From assembly GCF_037892195.1 (NCBI RefSeq), contig NZ_JATACI010000002.1, forward strand, positions 2,480,001-2,544,000: a DNA stretch of 64,000 nucleotides. The letters run 5' to 3'. The notes beneath the pieces were generated by a model. That model searched no databases and had not been told where the DNA came from. It saw only the letters and a list, made by a program, of their open reading frames with translations. The stretch is from Yoonia sp. GPGPB17 (lineage in GTDB: Bacteria > Pseudomonadota > Alphaproteobacteria > Rhodobacterales > Rhodobacteraceae). A program made the position numbers and the translations under genes. Shown here in pieces: positions 42,020 to 52,258 of this stretch. The stretch's first letter is position 1; each line of letters starts with the position of its first letter.

Positions 42020-43003
42020 TTAAGCTGTCATCCGTTCGATCCCAGCGTATGCGATCATCGCCGCATTATCCGTGCAAAGGTGCAAGGGTGGTGCGACAAA
42101 ATCAGTGTCTAACGCGGTGCAAAGCTCCATCAATCCCTGCCTGACCACCCCATTTGCGGCAACGCCGCCTGCAATAGCAAAGGCAGGTGTGGCAGGCTCT
42201 AAGCTAAGGTATTCGGCCAATGCGCGTCGCGTCTTTTCAATCAGTACATCGGTGATGGTTGCCTGAAAACTGGCGCTCAGGTCTGATTGATCCTGCACCG
42301 TCAAACCACCCTTTTCTGCCACAACACTATCCCGCGCACGCAAGATGGCAGTCTTGAGACCTGAAAATGACATATCGCATCCAGGTTGGTTCAGAAGAGG
42401 ACGTGGGAGAGAAAAGCGTTTCGGGTCACCCGTGCTGGCCGCCTTTTCGACCGCTGGGCCGCCGGGCTGTGGTAAGCCCAGCAAGCGGGCCGTCTTGTCA
42501 AAGGCTTCGCCCGGCGCATCGTCTATCGTCCCACCGATCCGTTGGAAGTTGTCGTGCGCTTCGACAATAAGAAACTGGCAGTGCCCACCTGACACCAGAA
42601 GCATCAGATAGGGATAAGCCAACTGATCCGTCAGGCGCGGTGTCAGCGCGTGCCCTGCCAAATGGTTCACCCCGATCAGGGGCAACCCGGTTGCCGCTGA
42701 CAGTCCCTTGGCACACATCACACCGGACAAGACACCGCCAATCAGGCCGGGGCCAGCAGTCACTGCGATCCCATCGAGGTCAGTCAGCGTAAGGTCAGCA
42801 TCTGCCAGCGCTTCTTCGACGCAATGGTCTAGTTTTTCAGCATGCGCCCGCGCTGCGATCTCGGGCACAACACCGCCAAAATCAGCGTGAAGCGTAGTTT
42901 GTCCATAAACAACCGAAGCAAGTACGTCATTGCCCCGCACGACAGCCGCGGCTGTATCGTCACAACTGCTTTCGATGCCAAGGATGGTCAAGGGGCGTGT
43001 CAT
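42020..43003 (-). CDS. tsaD: tRNA N6-adenosine threonylcarbamoyltransferase TsaD
   Basis: 327 residues from the ATG at 43003. Transfers the threonylcarbamoyl group to A37 of ANN-decoding tRNAs. Shows [16 protein letters not shown], the metal-binding [17 protein letters not shown] and [10 protein letters not shown], the [12 protein letters not shown] nucleotide-binding stretch and [15 protein letters not shown]. Complete and typical. Divergent from hemD with 68 nt between starts. The stop lies in GCTTAAGC, here a natural gene end. Confidence 0.96.
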   Translation of the reverse strand: MTRPLTILGIESSCDDTAAAVVRGNDVLASVVYGQTTLHADFGGVVPEIAARAHAEKLDHCVEEALADADLTLTDLDGIAVTAGPGLIGGVLSGVMCAKGLSAATGLPLIGVNHLAGHALTPRLTDQLAYPYLMLLVSGGHCQFLIVEAHDNFQRIGGTIDDAPGEAFDKTARLLGLPQPGGPAVEKAASTGDPKRFSLPRPLLNQPGCDMSFSGLKTAILRARDSVVAEKGGLTVQDQSDLSASFQATITDVLIEKTRRALAEYLSLEPATPAFAIAGGVAANGVVRQGLMELCTALDTDFVAPPLHLCTDNAAMIAYAGIERMTA

Positions 43004-43071
43004 GTTGGTTCCGGTTGCGTGTAGGTCTGTCGCAGGTAACACTGGTGCAGCCCGCAAACAATGGTGCCCGC

Positions 43072-43779
43072 ATGACGCCCACCGTAATCCTGACCCGTCC
43101 AAAGGCCCAAAGCGCAAGCTTTGCGGCAAAGCTGCGGGCGGCATGGGATGGCCCGATAGCGATTGTCATCGCACCCTTGATCAAGATTGTACCGGTGGAT
43201 GTCACCTGTCGCATGCCCGACGCGGTTATCTTTACCTCAGCCAATGGCGTGTCAGCCGCCGAACGGCTCGGATTGCCAATCGGCTTGACCGCTTGGTGCG
43301 TTGGATCGAAAACGGCTGGACTGGCTCGTGCTGCGGGATTTGCGACAATCACGGGCCCCGGTGACGCGGATGGATTGGTCGCCGATATCATTGCAGACAA
43401 GCCTACCGGCGTAGTCGCGCACATCCGCGGTACGCATACACGCGGCAATGTGAGTGCCCGACTGAACGCCGCCGGGATCACCTGCACGGACGTCGTAGCC
43501 TACGATCAAACGGTGCTTGGCCTTACGGATGAGGCAATATCAGCCACCTCCGCGCAAAACTCTGTTGTCTTTCCTCTCTTCTCGCCGCGCACCGCCAAGA
43601 TACTCAGCAATGAGGGGCCGTTTGCGGCCCATGTCCATGTCGTAGCACTGAGCGAAGCCGTGAAAGCGGCTGTCTCGCCAACGATCTCTCGGGAGATCAC
43701 CTTAGCCGCTAGTCCCGACGGGAACGCGATGCTTTCAGCAACGTTAACTGCCATGCAGGCGCAAATCGGTCGCGGCTAA
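43072..43779 (+). CDS. hemD: Uroporphyrinogen-III synthase
   Basis: 235 residues from the ATG at 43072. Closes hydroxymethylbilane to uroporphyrinogen III. Starts [18 protein letters not shown], with [31 protein letters not shown] and the second-lobe [10 protein letters not shown] and [14 protein letters not shown]. The sequence is divergent, as usual for HemD, but fold marks and the neighbours fit. No hemC lies between tsaD and hemD in this window. Mic60-like and hemY genes follow. Confidence 0.88.
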   Translation: MTPTVILTRPKAQSASFAAKLRAAWDGPIAIVIAPLIKIVPVDVTCRMPDAVIFTSANGVSAAERLGLPIGLTAWCVGSKTAGLARAAGFATITGPGDADGLVADIIADKPTGVVAHIRGTHTRGNVSARLNAAGITCTDVVAYDQTVLGLTDEAISATSAQNSVVFPLFSPRTAKILSNEGPFAAHVHVVALSEAVKAAVSPTISREITLAASPDGNAMLSATLTAMQAQIGRG

Positions 43780-43873
43780 CCCTACGCGCATCGCTTGAGG
43801 GTCAAGATGATGCGCGATAGTCTATCTTCTCACCTGCCGACTTCGGGGGTGTGTGCGCTGAAAGGGTGAAAAC

Positions 43874-45051
43874 GTGGCAAAACAGCCAGCCAAGGGTCGC
43901 AAGACGCCCGCAAAACCAAAAAAAACAGCCAAAACGGAGGCCGTGACGTCCGATCGGTAGCTGACACCAAACCGATGGTCGATACAATTCCGGCTGAAGT
44001 GCACAACAAAGCAGCACCCAATAAACAAAAGACGGTCGAAAAACCGGCTGTGCCTGCTGTCGAAAAAACCAAACCAACCCCAGCGCCAGATGCGCCAAAG
44101 CCCCCGAAACACCAAAAGCTGCGCAGCCCGCAAAGGGTAGCGGGTTCCTTCCCTTGGTGCTCGGTGGTCTGGTCGCTAAGCATCATTGGCTTTGCCGTTG
44201 CATCGTTGACGGCACCAACAACAGACACGACGTTAGCTGATCAGATTGCCGCCCAATCATCACAGATCAGCGCATTGGAACAGCGCTTGGCCGCGATCCC
44301 CGAAGTGGATCTGACCAGTGTTGAGACGGCACAAGCCAGTTTGGCTGCACAGCTATCGGACATCGTTGCACGCTTGACTGCCTTGGAGGAACGACCCGTT
44401 GGTACTGTAGTTTCGGGTGCGGCAGGCGAAGGTGTAGCAGACGAAATGAACGCGCTGCGCGCCCAGATCGCCGAAATGACAGACGCGGCCCAGACAGAGT
44501 TGGCCGAGGCACGCGCGCAAGCTGCCGCCATCGAAGAAAACGCTGCAGCAGCAGCCCGCAACGCAGCCGCGCGTGCGGCCCTGGCCCGCGTTCAGACGGC
44601 CTTGGAAAGCGGCGCACCCATTGGTGCGGCCTTGGGTGATCTGGAAGAGGCCTTGGGTGAAAGTGCCCCTGATGCCCTGATCGCCGTACAGGACGGCGTG
44701 CCAACGCTGGCCAGTTTACAGGATCAGTTCCCTGATATGGCGCGTGCGGCCTTGGCGACAGCCCGCAGCGAAGGCGTATCAGGCGAAGAAACAACGGGCT
44801 TTGGGACGTTCATGCGCAATCAATTCGATGTCCGCTCAACCACGCCACAGGAAGGTGACAGCGCCGATGCTGTTTTGTCACGCGCGGAAGCCGCTATTCG
44901 GACCGGGCGCCTGTCCGATGCACTAGCCGAGATTAGCGCATTGCCAGAAGTGGCCCGCGCTGACATGTCCGAGTGGTTGGCCCTGGCCGAAATGCGTGCA
45001 GATGCGATTGCCGCCGTCGATATTCTTTCTACATCTCTTTCAGATAACTAA
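43874..45051 (+). CDS. Mitofilin (Mic60)-like inner-membrane protein, three suspected frameshifts
   Basis: About 392 residues after repair. A GTG at 43874 begins a Lys/Ala/Pro-rich cytosolic segment (MAKQPAKGRKTPAKPKKTAK); the frame breaks at 43956 (one G missing), 44101-44105 (one C missing) and 44175-44181 (GCTAAGC for GCTAGC). Together these restore GSGFLPLVLGGLVASIIGF as the membrane helix. Then come a long coiled coil (about 100-200) and a C-terminal mitofilin-like domain. Alphaproteobacterial Mic60 relatives lie between hemD and hemY and shape membrane invaginations; the same order is seen here. Without repair the visible frame starts at 43975 and lacks a proper helix. Confidence 0.82.
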
Positions 45052-45062
45052 AGGCGAACCGT

Positions 45063-46511
45063 ATGCTCTGGTCCCTCATTAAAATTATGGCGTTTGTCTT
45101 GGCCGTGACGGCATTGACCTACGGCGGCACACAGCTGATGGAAGTGGATGGCGGCGCGACGGTGGATGTTGCCGGTCAGGAATTCACGCTCAGCCCGTTG
45201 GAAATGGTCTTTGCCATCGGCGCATTGGTTGTTGTTGTGTGGTTGGGATTAAAGCTGTTGGCGCTTTGTGTCGCGACCTTCAAGTTTCTCAACGGTGATG
45301 AAACGGCAATCTCGCGCTACTTCGACCGCAATCGCGAGCGCAAAGGTTATGAAGCCCTGAGCGAGGGCATGATGGCGCTGGCCTCTGGCGAAGGTCACTT
45401 GGCAATGACCAAGGCAGCCCGTGCGGATAAATACCTGCAACAGCCTCAACTGACCAATTTGCTAACAGCACAAGCCGCCGAGATGACAGGCGATCGCAAG
45501 ACCGCCGAAGAAACCTACAAAAAGCTGCTGACTGATGACAAAACCCGTTTTGTCGGCGTACGCGGGATCATGAAGCAAAAGCTGGGTGAAGGTGATACCG
45601 ACACCGCGATGGCGCTTGCACAGAAAGCCTTTGCACTTAAGCCCAAGCATGAGGAAACCCAAGATATCCTGCTGCGCCTGCAAGCCGAGAAATCTGATTG
45701 GGCGGGTGCACGCAAAACGCTTGGGGCCAAGTTGAAGTCAGGCAGCCTGCCACGGGATGTGCACAAGCGGCGCGATGCTGTTCTGGCCCTGTCTGAAGCG
45801 CGCGATATTCTGGACGATGGCAAAACCATTGAAGCACGTGAAGCTGCGATTGAAGCGAACCGCTTGTCTCCGGATTTGATCCCTGCGGCGATCATGGCAG
45901 CGCGCGGCTATATTGGCGAAGGCAACGCCCGCTACGCCACCCGTGTTCTGACCAAGGTCTGGAATGCGCAACCACACCCCGATATCGCTGCGGCCTTTGC
46001 CGAAATTGCACCAGACGAAGAAACAGAGGCCCGATTGAAGCGGTTCAGGACGCTGACGAAATCAACCATGGACCACCCCGAAACAAAGATGCTGATGGCA
46101 GAACTGCATATCTCGGCTGAGGATTTTCCGTCGGCCAAACGTGCACTGGGCGATCTGGTTGAGAAAGATCCCACAGCCCGCAATCTGACATTGATGGCGG
46201 CGATTGAACGGGGCGAAGGTGCTGATGACTCAGTTGTGCGCGGCTGGCTGACAAAGGCGCTGACAGCACCGCGTGGGCCGCAGTGGATTTGCGACAACTG
46301 TCAGCATATCCATGCGACATGGGCCGCCACCTGTGACAACTGCGGATCCTTCGACACGCTGGCATGGAAAACGCCCCCCGCCAGTGAGGTTGCAATGCCT
46401 GCCGGAACAGAGATGTTACCACTCATTGTCGGGCAATCATCCGAACATGCTTTGCCCTCAACAAAGGTCGTGGAAGAGGCGGTAGTCGTCGAAGGTGAAG
46501 AGGCAAAATAA
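45063..46511 (+). CDS. hemY: HemY-like TPR membrane protein
   Basis: 482 residues: two N-terminal membrane helices (about 5-25 and 42-65), then TPR-like helices (MALASGEGHLAMTKAARADKY, EEKD-type repeats to about 390), and a C-terminal zinc ribbon with CDNCQHIHATWAATCDNCGSFDTLAW. The proteobacterial HemY of hem operons is of uncertain function and differs from the protoporphyrinogen oxidase of the same name in Gram-positives. It begins 11 nt after the Mic60-like gene. A tRNA gene follows 45 nt later. Confidence 0.85.
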   Translation: MLWSLIKIMAFVLAVTALTYGGTQLMEVDGGATVDVAGQEFTLSPLEMVFAIGALVVVVWLGLKLLALCVATFKFLNGDETAISRYFDRNRERKGYEALSEGMMALASGEGHLAMTKAARADKYLQQPQLTNLLTAQAAEMTGDRKTAEETYKKLLTDDKTRFVGVRGIMKQKLGEGDTDTAMALAQKAFALKPKHEETQDILLRLQAEKSDWAGARKTLGAKLKSGSLPRDVHKRRDAVLALSEARDILDDGKTIEAREAAIEANRLSPDLIPAAIMAARGYIGEGNARYATRVLTKVWNAQPHPDIAAAFAEIAPDEETEARLKRFRTLTKSTMDHPETKMLMAELHISAEDFPSAKRALGDLVEKDPTARNLTLMAAIERGEGADDSVVRGWLTKALTAPRGPQWICDNCQHIHATWAATCDNCGSFDTLAWKTPPASEVAMPAGTEMLPLIVGQSSEHALPSTKVVEEAVVVEGEEAK

Positions 46512-46556
46512 GCTCTTTCCCGGTGTTTACGGCAATGGTATCTGCCTGCGCGGTAA

Positions 46557-46632
46557 GCCTCAATAGCTCAGCTGGTAGAGCAGGTCCTTCGTAAGGACAA
46601 GGTCGGGGGTTCGAGTCCCTCTTGAGGCACCA
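46557..46632 (+). tRNA. tRNA-Thr (CGT anticodon)
   Basis: 76 nt including an encoded CCA. Acceptor stem GCCTCAA/TTGAGGC, D-arm AGCTCAGCTGGTAGAGC, anticodon stem-loop GGTCCTTCGTAAGGAC with anticodon CGT, T-arm with GGTTCGAGTCC. All helices pair. No integrase or direct repeat of its 3' end is apparent nearby. Confidence 0.95.
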
Positions 46633-46731
46633 CTCCTCTTCTCACTATAGAGCTCAGATGATCTGGGCCGTTAACCGCGTCTTATGGACATAGCACGGCG
46701 CATAAGCCAAACTTGATTCAGGTGGAATTTA

Positions 46732-46746
46732 TTCAGAGTGCCTGAA
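46732..46746. promoter_or_regulatory. TTCAG-N5-CTGAA operator before the LysR gene
   Basis: TTCAG-AGTGC-CTGAA, two nt before the LysR start codon. The same palindrome with arms AATTCAG/CTGAATT lies before the aldehyde dehydrogenase (47638-47656). Matching sites at both ends of the regulator point to LysR binding, with autorepression at this one. Confidence 0.6.
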
Positions 46747-46747
46747 A

Positions 46748-47638
46748 TTGACGATTAAGATAGATATGCTGAAGTGCTTCGTCGCGGTCGCCAAAGATGG
46801 CAGCCTTTCGAGTGCCGCTGACGCTTTGGGACGCACGCCGTCAGCCGTTTCTATGATGCTCAAGCAATTCGAAGATCACATCGGGGTGTCCCTGTTTGAA
46901 ACTGCACGCAAATCTAAACTGTCGACCATAGGCGCGCTGATCTACGAGGAGGCCCGCCAGGAGGTGAGCCATTTCGAAAAAACTGTATCGGTGATCGAAG
47001 GGCTTAGCCGGTCCGAATTCGGATTCCTGCGGCTTGTCGTGACGCCTTCCGTGGCGATCAATGTTCTACCCTCGATTATCCAAGAATACGTTCAACGGTT
47101 CCCTGGCATTCAGTTGGATTTGAGGGATATGGATTCTGCCGCCATCAGTCATGAGATGATCAACGGCCGCGCCGATATCGGCATTGGCTCGCTTCAGCCA
47201 GTTGGGGATTTGATCCACACCGATCTATTCAGCGATCGCTTTGGTGTCATCTGCCACAAGAACCATCCCCTCGCTCAAAATTGGGATCAATTGACCTGGC
47301 GCGATTTGAATGACCATGTCTTCATTGCCAATGGTCTGTGCCACCTGATTAAGGATCCTGATTTTCTCCCTATTCTGGAAAGCTCTGAACTCATGGTGCC
47401 CAGCACAGCTTCGCTTTTGGGGTTGGTACGTGCCGGTGTTGGAATTTCCGTACTGCCACGACTGGCTGCATTGGGTGCAAAAGACGACATTGCATTTCTT
47501 CCGTTACACGATGCAACGATCCGGCGTCCTGTGCAAATGCTGTCGCAACCACAGGGCCGGATGACGCCAGCCCTTCGCGAGTTCCTGACGCTTGTGTCCA
47601 AGATGAAGCAGTCCGGCGCCCTCGTGTGTGAGCTATAA
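46748..47638 (+). CDS. LysR-family transcriptional regulator
   Basis: 296 residues from a TTG at 46748. Winged helix (about 5-65; LKCFVAVAKDGSLSSAADAL, SAVSMMLKQFEDHIG) and effector-binding domain (about 90-290; LRLVVTPSVAINVLPSIIQEY, GRADIGIGSL, GVGISVLPRLAALG). Two matching palindromes flank the gene. The target is very likely the aldehyde dehydrogenase/dipeptidase pair downstream. The effector is unknown. Confidence 0.88.
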   Translation: MTIKIDMLKCFVAVAKDGSLSSAADALGRTPSAVSMMLKQFEDHIGVSLFETARKSKLSTIGALIYEEARQEVSHFEKTVSVIEGLSRSEFGFLRLVVTPSVAINVLPSIIQEYVQRFPGIQLDLRDMDSAAISHEMINGRADIGIGSLQPVGDLIHTDLFSDRFGVICHKNHPLAQNWDQLTWRDLNDHVFIANGLCHLIKDPDFLPILESSELMVPSTASLLGLVRAGVGISVLPRLAALGAKDDIAFLPLHDATIRRPVQMLSQPQGRMTPALREFLTLVSKMKQSGALVCEL

Positions 47639-47656
47639 ATTCAGTATACCTGAATT
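47638..47656. promoter_or_regulatory. Perfect palindrome AATTCAG-TATAC-CTGAATT before the aldehyde dehydrogenase
   Basis: Seven-base arms, five-base spacer, about 96 nt before the dehydrogenase ATG. It matches the T-N11-A form of LysR sites and the TTCAG/CTGAA site before the LysR gene itself. Likely the activation site for the downstream operon. Confidence 0.65.
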
Positions 47657-47751
47657 AGTATCTTAAAGTTCTTGATTGGCTGAAATTCAATGTCGGTGTA
47701 CCCTCGAACAAACTTCGGCAAATGGCGCGCGAAGCAAAACAGGAACATCAG

Positions 47752-49198
47752 ATGCAAAACCGAAACTACATTTGTGGGGAATGGGTCACTGGGCCCAGCG
47801 AGATTGAAAACAGGAACCCATCGGATCTGAGTGATCTGGTTGGTCTGTTTGCGCAGGCCAGTCCAGATCAGCTTGAGGCCACTTTGGCGCAGGCGCGCAA
47901 GGCGCAAGCCGAATGGGCAGCCTATGGCATTGAGCGGAAATACAATGTGTTGATGGCCATCGGTACCGAAATGATGGCCCGGGCCGACGAGTTGGGCACC
48001 TTGCTGTCCCGCGAAGAGGGGAAACCCTTTGCGGAAGGCAAAGGCGAGGTCTACCGGGCCGGTCAGTTCTTTACCTATTATGCGGCAGAGTGCCTGCGCC
48101 AGATTGGGGAAAACGCTGATTCTGTGCGCGACGGTATCGAAATTGACGTCCGGCGCGAACCGGTTGGCACGGTTGCCATCATCTCGCCATGGAACTTCCC
48201 GACAGCGACCGCATCGTGGAAAATCGCACCCGCGCTCTGCTACGGCAACGCCGTGGTGTGGAAACCGGCCAATGTCACATGCGGCCTCCGCCGTTGCCCT
48301 GGTTGAGATCATCGCACGTCAGGACATCCCCAAAGGGCTGGTCTCGCTGGTGATGGGGGTAAGCAGCACCATCGGCCAACAGCTTGTGGAAAGCCCGCAG
48401 GTCAATGCCATCAGCTTCACCGGCTCTGTACCGGTTGGCAAGGGCATCGCCACCACGGCCATTCAGAACCTGACCAAAGTGCAGATGGAGATGGGCTCGA
48501 AAAACGCGCTGGCCGTCATGGATGACGCGGATCTTGATCTGGCGGTGACGCTGGCCCTTGGTGGCGCCTTTGGCGGTTCAGGCCAGAAATGCACCGCATC
48601 TTCGCGCCTTGTGGTGCACCGGTCGGTGCACGACCAGTTCGTTGACAAGCTGGTCGCCGGGGCCAAGGCGATGAAAGTTGGTCATGCGCTGGAAGACGGC
48701 ACCCAAATGGGGCCCGTCGTCTCAGAACAGCAGTTGAACGAGAATCTGGCCTATGTCGATCTGGCCGCGCAAGAGGGGGCTGAACTGCTATGCGGCGGTC
48801 AGCGCCTAGAGATGCCAACGGAAGGCTACTACATGTCGCCCGGCGTGTTCGTCGGCACCACCAATGATATGCGCATCAACCGTGAAGAGATGTTCGCCCC
48901 ACTGGCCTGTGTGATCCCTGTGGACAGCTATGATGAGGCGCTTGGCGTCGTCAATGACACGAACTTTGGCCTGACCGCCGGGATTGTGACCACCAATCTC
49001 GCCCGCGCCACCCACTTCCGGCGCAACGCGCAGTCGGGTTGCGTGATGGTCAACCTGCCGACCGCAGGCACAGACTATCACGTCCCCTTCGGCGGACGCG
49101 GTGACAGCTCTTACGGGCCTCGTGAACAAGGCAAGGCCGCCGCAGAGTTCTACACAATCGTCAAAACCGCATACATCAGTTCAGGGACACCATCGTAG
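47752..49198 (+). CDS. NAD(P)-dependent aldehyde dehydrogenase, frameshifted
   Basis: About 481 residues after repair, from the ATG at 47752 (AGGA upstream). The first frame reaches IISPWNFPTATASWKIAPAL and NAVVWKPANVT, then fails; the next frame continues ASAVALVEIIARQDIPKG and contains TGSVPVGKGI, the catalytic glutamate in VQMEMGSKNALAVM and the cysteine in GSGQKCTASSRLVV. Dropping one base near 48280 (ACATGCGG) joins them. It resembles 2,5-dioxovalerate (ketoglutarate semialdehyde) dehydrogenases, but the substrate is not certain. The TAG overlaps the GTG start of the dipeptidase. Confidence 0.83.
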
Positions 49199-50172
49199 TG
49201 CGGATCGACAACCTGCAATACGCCAACTGGTCTGAAAAGATCTTTCGCCAAATGCGCGAGGGCGGCGTGGATGCCGTTCACGTTACCATTTCCTACCACG
49301 AGACGTTTCGCGAGACCGTGTTGAATTTTGAGCGGTGGAACCGTTGGTTTGAAGAGTACCCCGATCTGATCATGAAGGGGCAATGGGCCTCTGATGTGGC
49401 GCGCGCGCGGGAAACCGGGCGCACAGCGATCTTCTTTGGGTTCCAGAACCCCAGTCCGATGGAAGATGACATCGGATTAATCGAAATCCTCCACACCCTT
49501 GGCGCGCGGTTTATGCAGCTGACATACAACAACCAGTCTTTGCTCGCGACGGGTTGTTATGAAGCACATGATACAGGCATCACCCGCATGGGCAAACAGG
49601 TGATCAAGGAAATGAACCGCGTCGGGCTGGTGGTTGACATGAGCCATTCTGCTGACCGATCGACAATCGAAGCTGCGGATCTGTCCGAGCGCCCGATCGC
49701 AATCACCCACGCAAACCCTTATGAATGGTCGCCCGCCCTACGCAACAAGAAAGACGATGTGATCCGCGCTGTAACGCAAAATGGCGGAATGCTTGGGTTT
49801 TCAGTTTACCCGCATCACCTCAGGGACAAATCCGACTGCACGTTGGACAGTTTCTGCGAGATGATCGCGCGAACAGCGGAGAAATTTGGCGCAGAGCATT
49901 TGGGCATCGGCACGGACCTGTGCCAGGATCAGCCGGACAGCATTGTCGAATGGATGCGCGTCGGGCGCTGGAGCAAGGAAGTTGACTACGGAGAAGGATC
50001 AGCCGCAGCCCCAGGCTTTCCGCCGATGCCGAGTTGGTTTCAGGACAACCGCGATTTTGGCAATATCGAGAAAGGTTTGCACGCCGCTGGCCTGAACGCG
50101 GCCGAAGTGGCGGGCATCATGGGGGATAACTGGCATCGGTTCTACGCCGAAAATTTTACCCCAAGATCTTGA
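49198..50172 (+). CDS. M19 membrane dipeptidase-family protein
   Basis: 324 residues from a GTG overlapping the dehydrogenase stop. M19 dipeptidase fold: VDAVHVTISYHETFRETV, FGFQNPSPMEDDIGLIEILH, LTYNNQSLLATGCYE, GLVVDMSHSADRSTIEAA, ITHANPYEWSPALRNKKDD and GIGTDLCQDQPD. The usual N-terminal HNDL zinc site is altered, the other histidines and aspartate are kept, so specificity may differ. Some family members act on non-peptide substrates. Co-transcribed with the aldehyde dehydrogenase. The 208 nt to the next gene hold nothing I can support. Confidence 0.83.
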   Translation: MRIDNLQYANWSEKIFRQMREGGVDAVHVTISYHETFRETVLNFERWNRWFEEYPDLIMKGQWASDVARARETGRTAIFFGFQNPSPMEDDIGLIEILHTLGARFMQLTYNNQSLLATGCYEAHDTGITRMGKQVIKEMNRVGLVVDMSHSADRSTIEAADLSERPIAITHANPYEWSPALRNKKDDVIRAVTQNGGMLGFSVYPHHLRDKSDCTLDSFCEMIARTAEKFGAEHLGIGTDLCQDQPDSIVEWMRVGRWSKEVDYGEGSAAAPGFPPMPSWFQDNRDFGNIEKGLHAAGLNAAEVAGIMGDNWHRFYAENFTPRS

Positions 50173-50380
50173 AAGAAAGGCGAGCAGCTAGAAGCGCAAA
50201 TCAATGCTGCCTCGCCCGTACCGCACGCAGGGCCCTGATCGTTCAGACCACCCCCGCCACCAAAACATCGCGGCTGCGTGGGGCAGGTGTGCGGGCGACG
50301 GACAACGACCGAAGCATTGGCGGGCGGTTAACGTCGCGTTGGAGTCATCTGATGCCCGTCGCTCTGGATACCGAAACCAG

Positions 50381-51391
50381 CTAACGCGGTGGTAGTGGAC
50401 TAAGCATCTCGGCTTCATCGCCAAACTTGCCGATATAAGCCGTTGTCAGGCCGAGGCACTCGGTTGATCCGCACGCTTCTTGATGGGGGCATTGATAAAA
50501 CCCGTTTCGGTCGAATTCATTCCAGAAAGCAGGGTCGATCAGCAATGTGGGCTGTGCATTGACCAACGCATCGCCCAATTCACCCAACATGCATTCGGGA
50601 AAGTTCTTTGCCTCAACATAGCGACCGGTCGCTCGGCATTTCTCGATCGCTTCGCGAAGATAGGGCAGGATATCGCCGTGCCGTGCAGCAAGGTCTTTCG
50701 GATCGTCTTCGGCCATGGGAAAGAAGTTCCAGAACTCCATCTGCACCAGTCGTTTGAGATGTGCGAGCGCATCGACCATGCCGGGCAGCAACATGTAGCT
50801 TTGGGTCGTGATGACAGAGTTGGTGATCAGTTTGACATGGTCATACTGGTCAAGATGCTCCATCCCGCGCATCATCTTGTCCCACGCGCCATTGACCTGT
50901 GTGATGCGATCATGGCTTTCCCGGTCAGACCCGGCCACAGAGACAAAGTATTCATCGACACCGGCATCAACCAGCTTATCGGCATAATCCGTGCGCCCCA
51001 GATGCATGCCATGTGTCTGAATGCGAACGTGCTTGAATCCGGCGGCCTTGGCCTTTTGGGCGATCTCGGGGAGGTCGCGCCGCAGGGTGATTTCCGACCC
51101 CGTCAGCACGAGACCTTCCCAGCGACCGGTGTCGGATTGATCCTTGCAAACTTTTTCCAGCGTCGCATCTGAAGTGGGTGCGAGCCTGTCCATCGTGCCT
51201 TCGATCATGCAGTGCACGCATTTCAGGTTGCAGCGGAACTCCATCGTCAACGAGACATATTTTTCATGGTCGCGCAGGCTAAGCCCCTTGATGCGGTCCA
51301 GCTGTGCGACAGGCGTTGTCAGTCCAACCCGCGTACCGGGGGACTTTATCACATCAACTGCTGCACGTGGGTCGTGCTTAGAGGAGTCCAT
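50381..51391 (-). CDS. Radical SAM enzyme with SPASM/twitch-like C-terminus
   Basis: 336 residues from the ATG at 51391 (AAAGGCAG upstream). The [4Fe-4S]/SAM motif is EFRCNLKCVHC (C54, C58, C61), followed by a GLVLTGSEITLRRDLPEI strand and the partial barrel. The C-terminal part has further cysteines: NFPECMLGELG, then YQCPHQEACGSTECLGL, matching a SPASM or twitch auxiliary cluster. Enzymes of this type modify peptides (RiPPs) or install cofactors. Last gene of the RTX/SecA/M50 operon, overlapping the previous gene by 14 nt. The PqqD-like domain at the start of the M50 protein could present a peptide to it. Confidence 0.87.
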   Translation of the reverse strand: MDSSKHDPRAAVDVIKSPGTRVGLTTPVAQLDRIKGLSLRDHEKYVSLTMEFRCNLKCVHCMIEGTMDRLAPTSDATLEKVCKDQSDTGRWEGLVLTGSEITLRRDLPEIAQKAKAAGFKHVRIQTHGMHLGRTDYADKLVDAGVDEYFVSVAGSDRESHDRITQVNGAWDKMMRGMEHLDQYDHVKLITNSVITTQSYMLLPGMVDALAHLKRLVQMEFWNFFPMAEDDPKDLAARHGDILPYLREAIEKCRATGRYVEAKNFPECMLGELGDALVNAQPTLLIDPAFWNEFDRNGFYQCPHQEACGSTECLGLTTAYIGKFGDEAEMLSPLPPR

Positions 51392-52258
51392 AAAAGCTGC
51401 CTTTGGTTGGCGTGACCTGACCGTTCGGGGTACATGCAAAGTCCCAGCCTACATCATACAGGTGATGGTCCAATGCGTCATGATGTTCCGCAAGGAAATC
51501 CTGCAAGTCCTGCGGAAAGTGCAGTTTTCTCAGGAAATGCCCCAGTTGTGCCGCTCTGATCCGCGAAAAATACAGACCATCGCGCAGTTGCTTGTTGGCG
51601 ACAACGATGGTTTCAACGCCTTCCATTTCTGGCCACAACAGATCGTGCAGGTTCACCTTCGCCACAGGTAGATGCACAGATTCAGTGAGTTTGTCCTGAA
51701 TCTGTTGGGCCTCGCGCAGCGCGTTGAAGAAAAATAGAAGTTGCGCATCTCATAGCCATCGTTCGTGAGCCCATAACAGATGCCCGATGACACGGTTGAT
51801 CCCGGGTTGCCCATGTAGATGTCGATTTGATCCAAGGGCACCCCTGTCAGGTGGCGTGGTTCAATCTCTACGGAAAACATGAAATAGGGCAGCGTGTCGT
51901 CGGGCGTCAGGTTGCAACTGAGATGACCCTTCGTGGCGCTCAGAAAGTCCGCAATGCCATATTTGCGGTCGCCGCGTTCGTAGTCGTAGAAATAGAACTC
52001 CCAACTGGGTCCGGTGTCGCCCCATTTCATCCCCCAAACGGTTGCGAAACGCCCCCATGCGTTCATGATAGCGTTTGTCAGCGCACCCATTTCGGGCCCA
52101 AGGTTGGCAACCTCAAAGCTTTTGTACAGCAGTGCAGAGGTTCGCAGCGCGTCATCAGCCGCGGGCCTTGGCCGTTGGTAAGGCCAGAGGCAAAAATCCA
52201 GTGCCATGTCACTGGGCCGACTGAACTGCGCGCGTGCTTTCGCGTCCCAGTTGGTCAT
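51378..52258 (-). CDS. Unrecognised protein, frameshifted
   Basis: About 293 residues after repair. The first frame starts at 52258 in an ATGA overlap and runs to FYFS; one extra T in the run at 51730-51734 gives FYFFNALREAQQIQDKLTE and continues to KGSFYGLL and a stop at 51378. Features are aromatic-rich strands (WEFYFYDYERGDRKYG, SGICYGLTNDGYEM). I do not recognise the family. The repeated Lys-x-Tyr-type strands recall ABBA prenyltransferase folds, but this is only a visual impression. Always between the neighbouring unknown gene and the radical SAM gene here. Confidence 0.6.

Noticed and set aside
46557..46632. tRNA-Thr as an island attachment site for the genes that follow
   Set aside because: No integrase and no repeat of the tRNA 3' end was seen; the LysR operon has its own regulation and looks ordinary.
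50169..50384. Small plus-strand gene between the dipeptidase and radical SAM genes
   Set aside because: Arg-rich low-quality translation with no convincing ribosome-binding site, overlapping both neighbours' ends.
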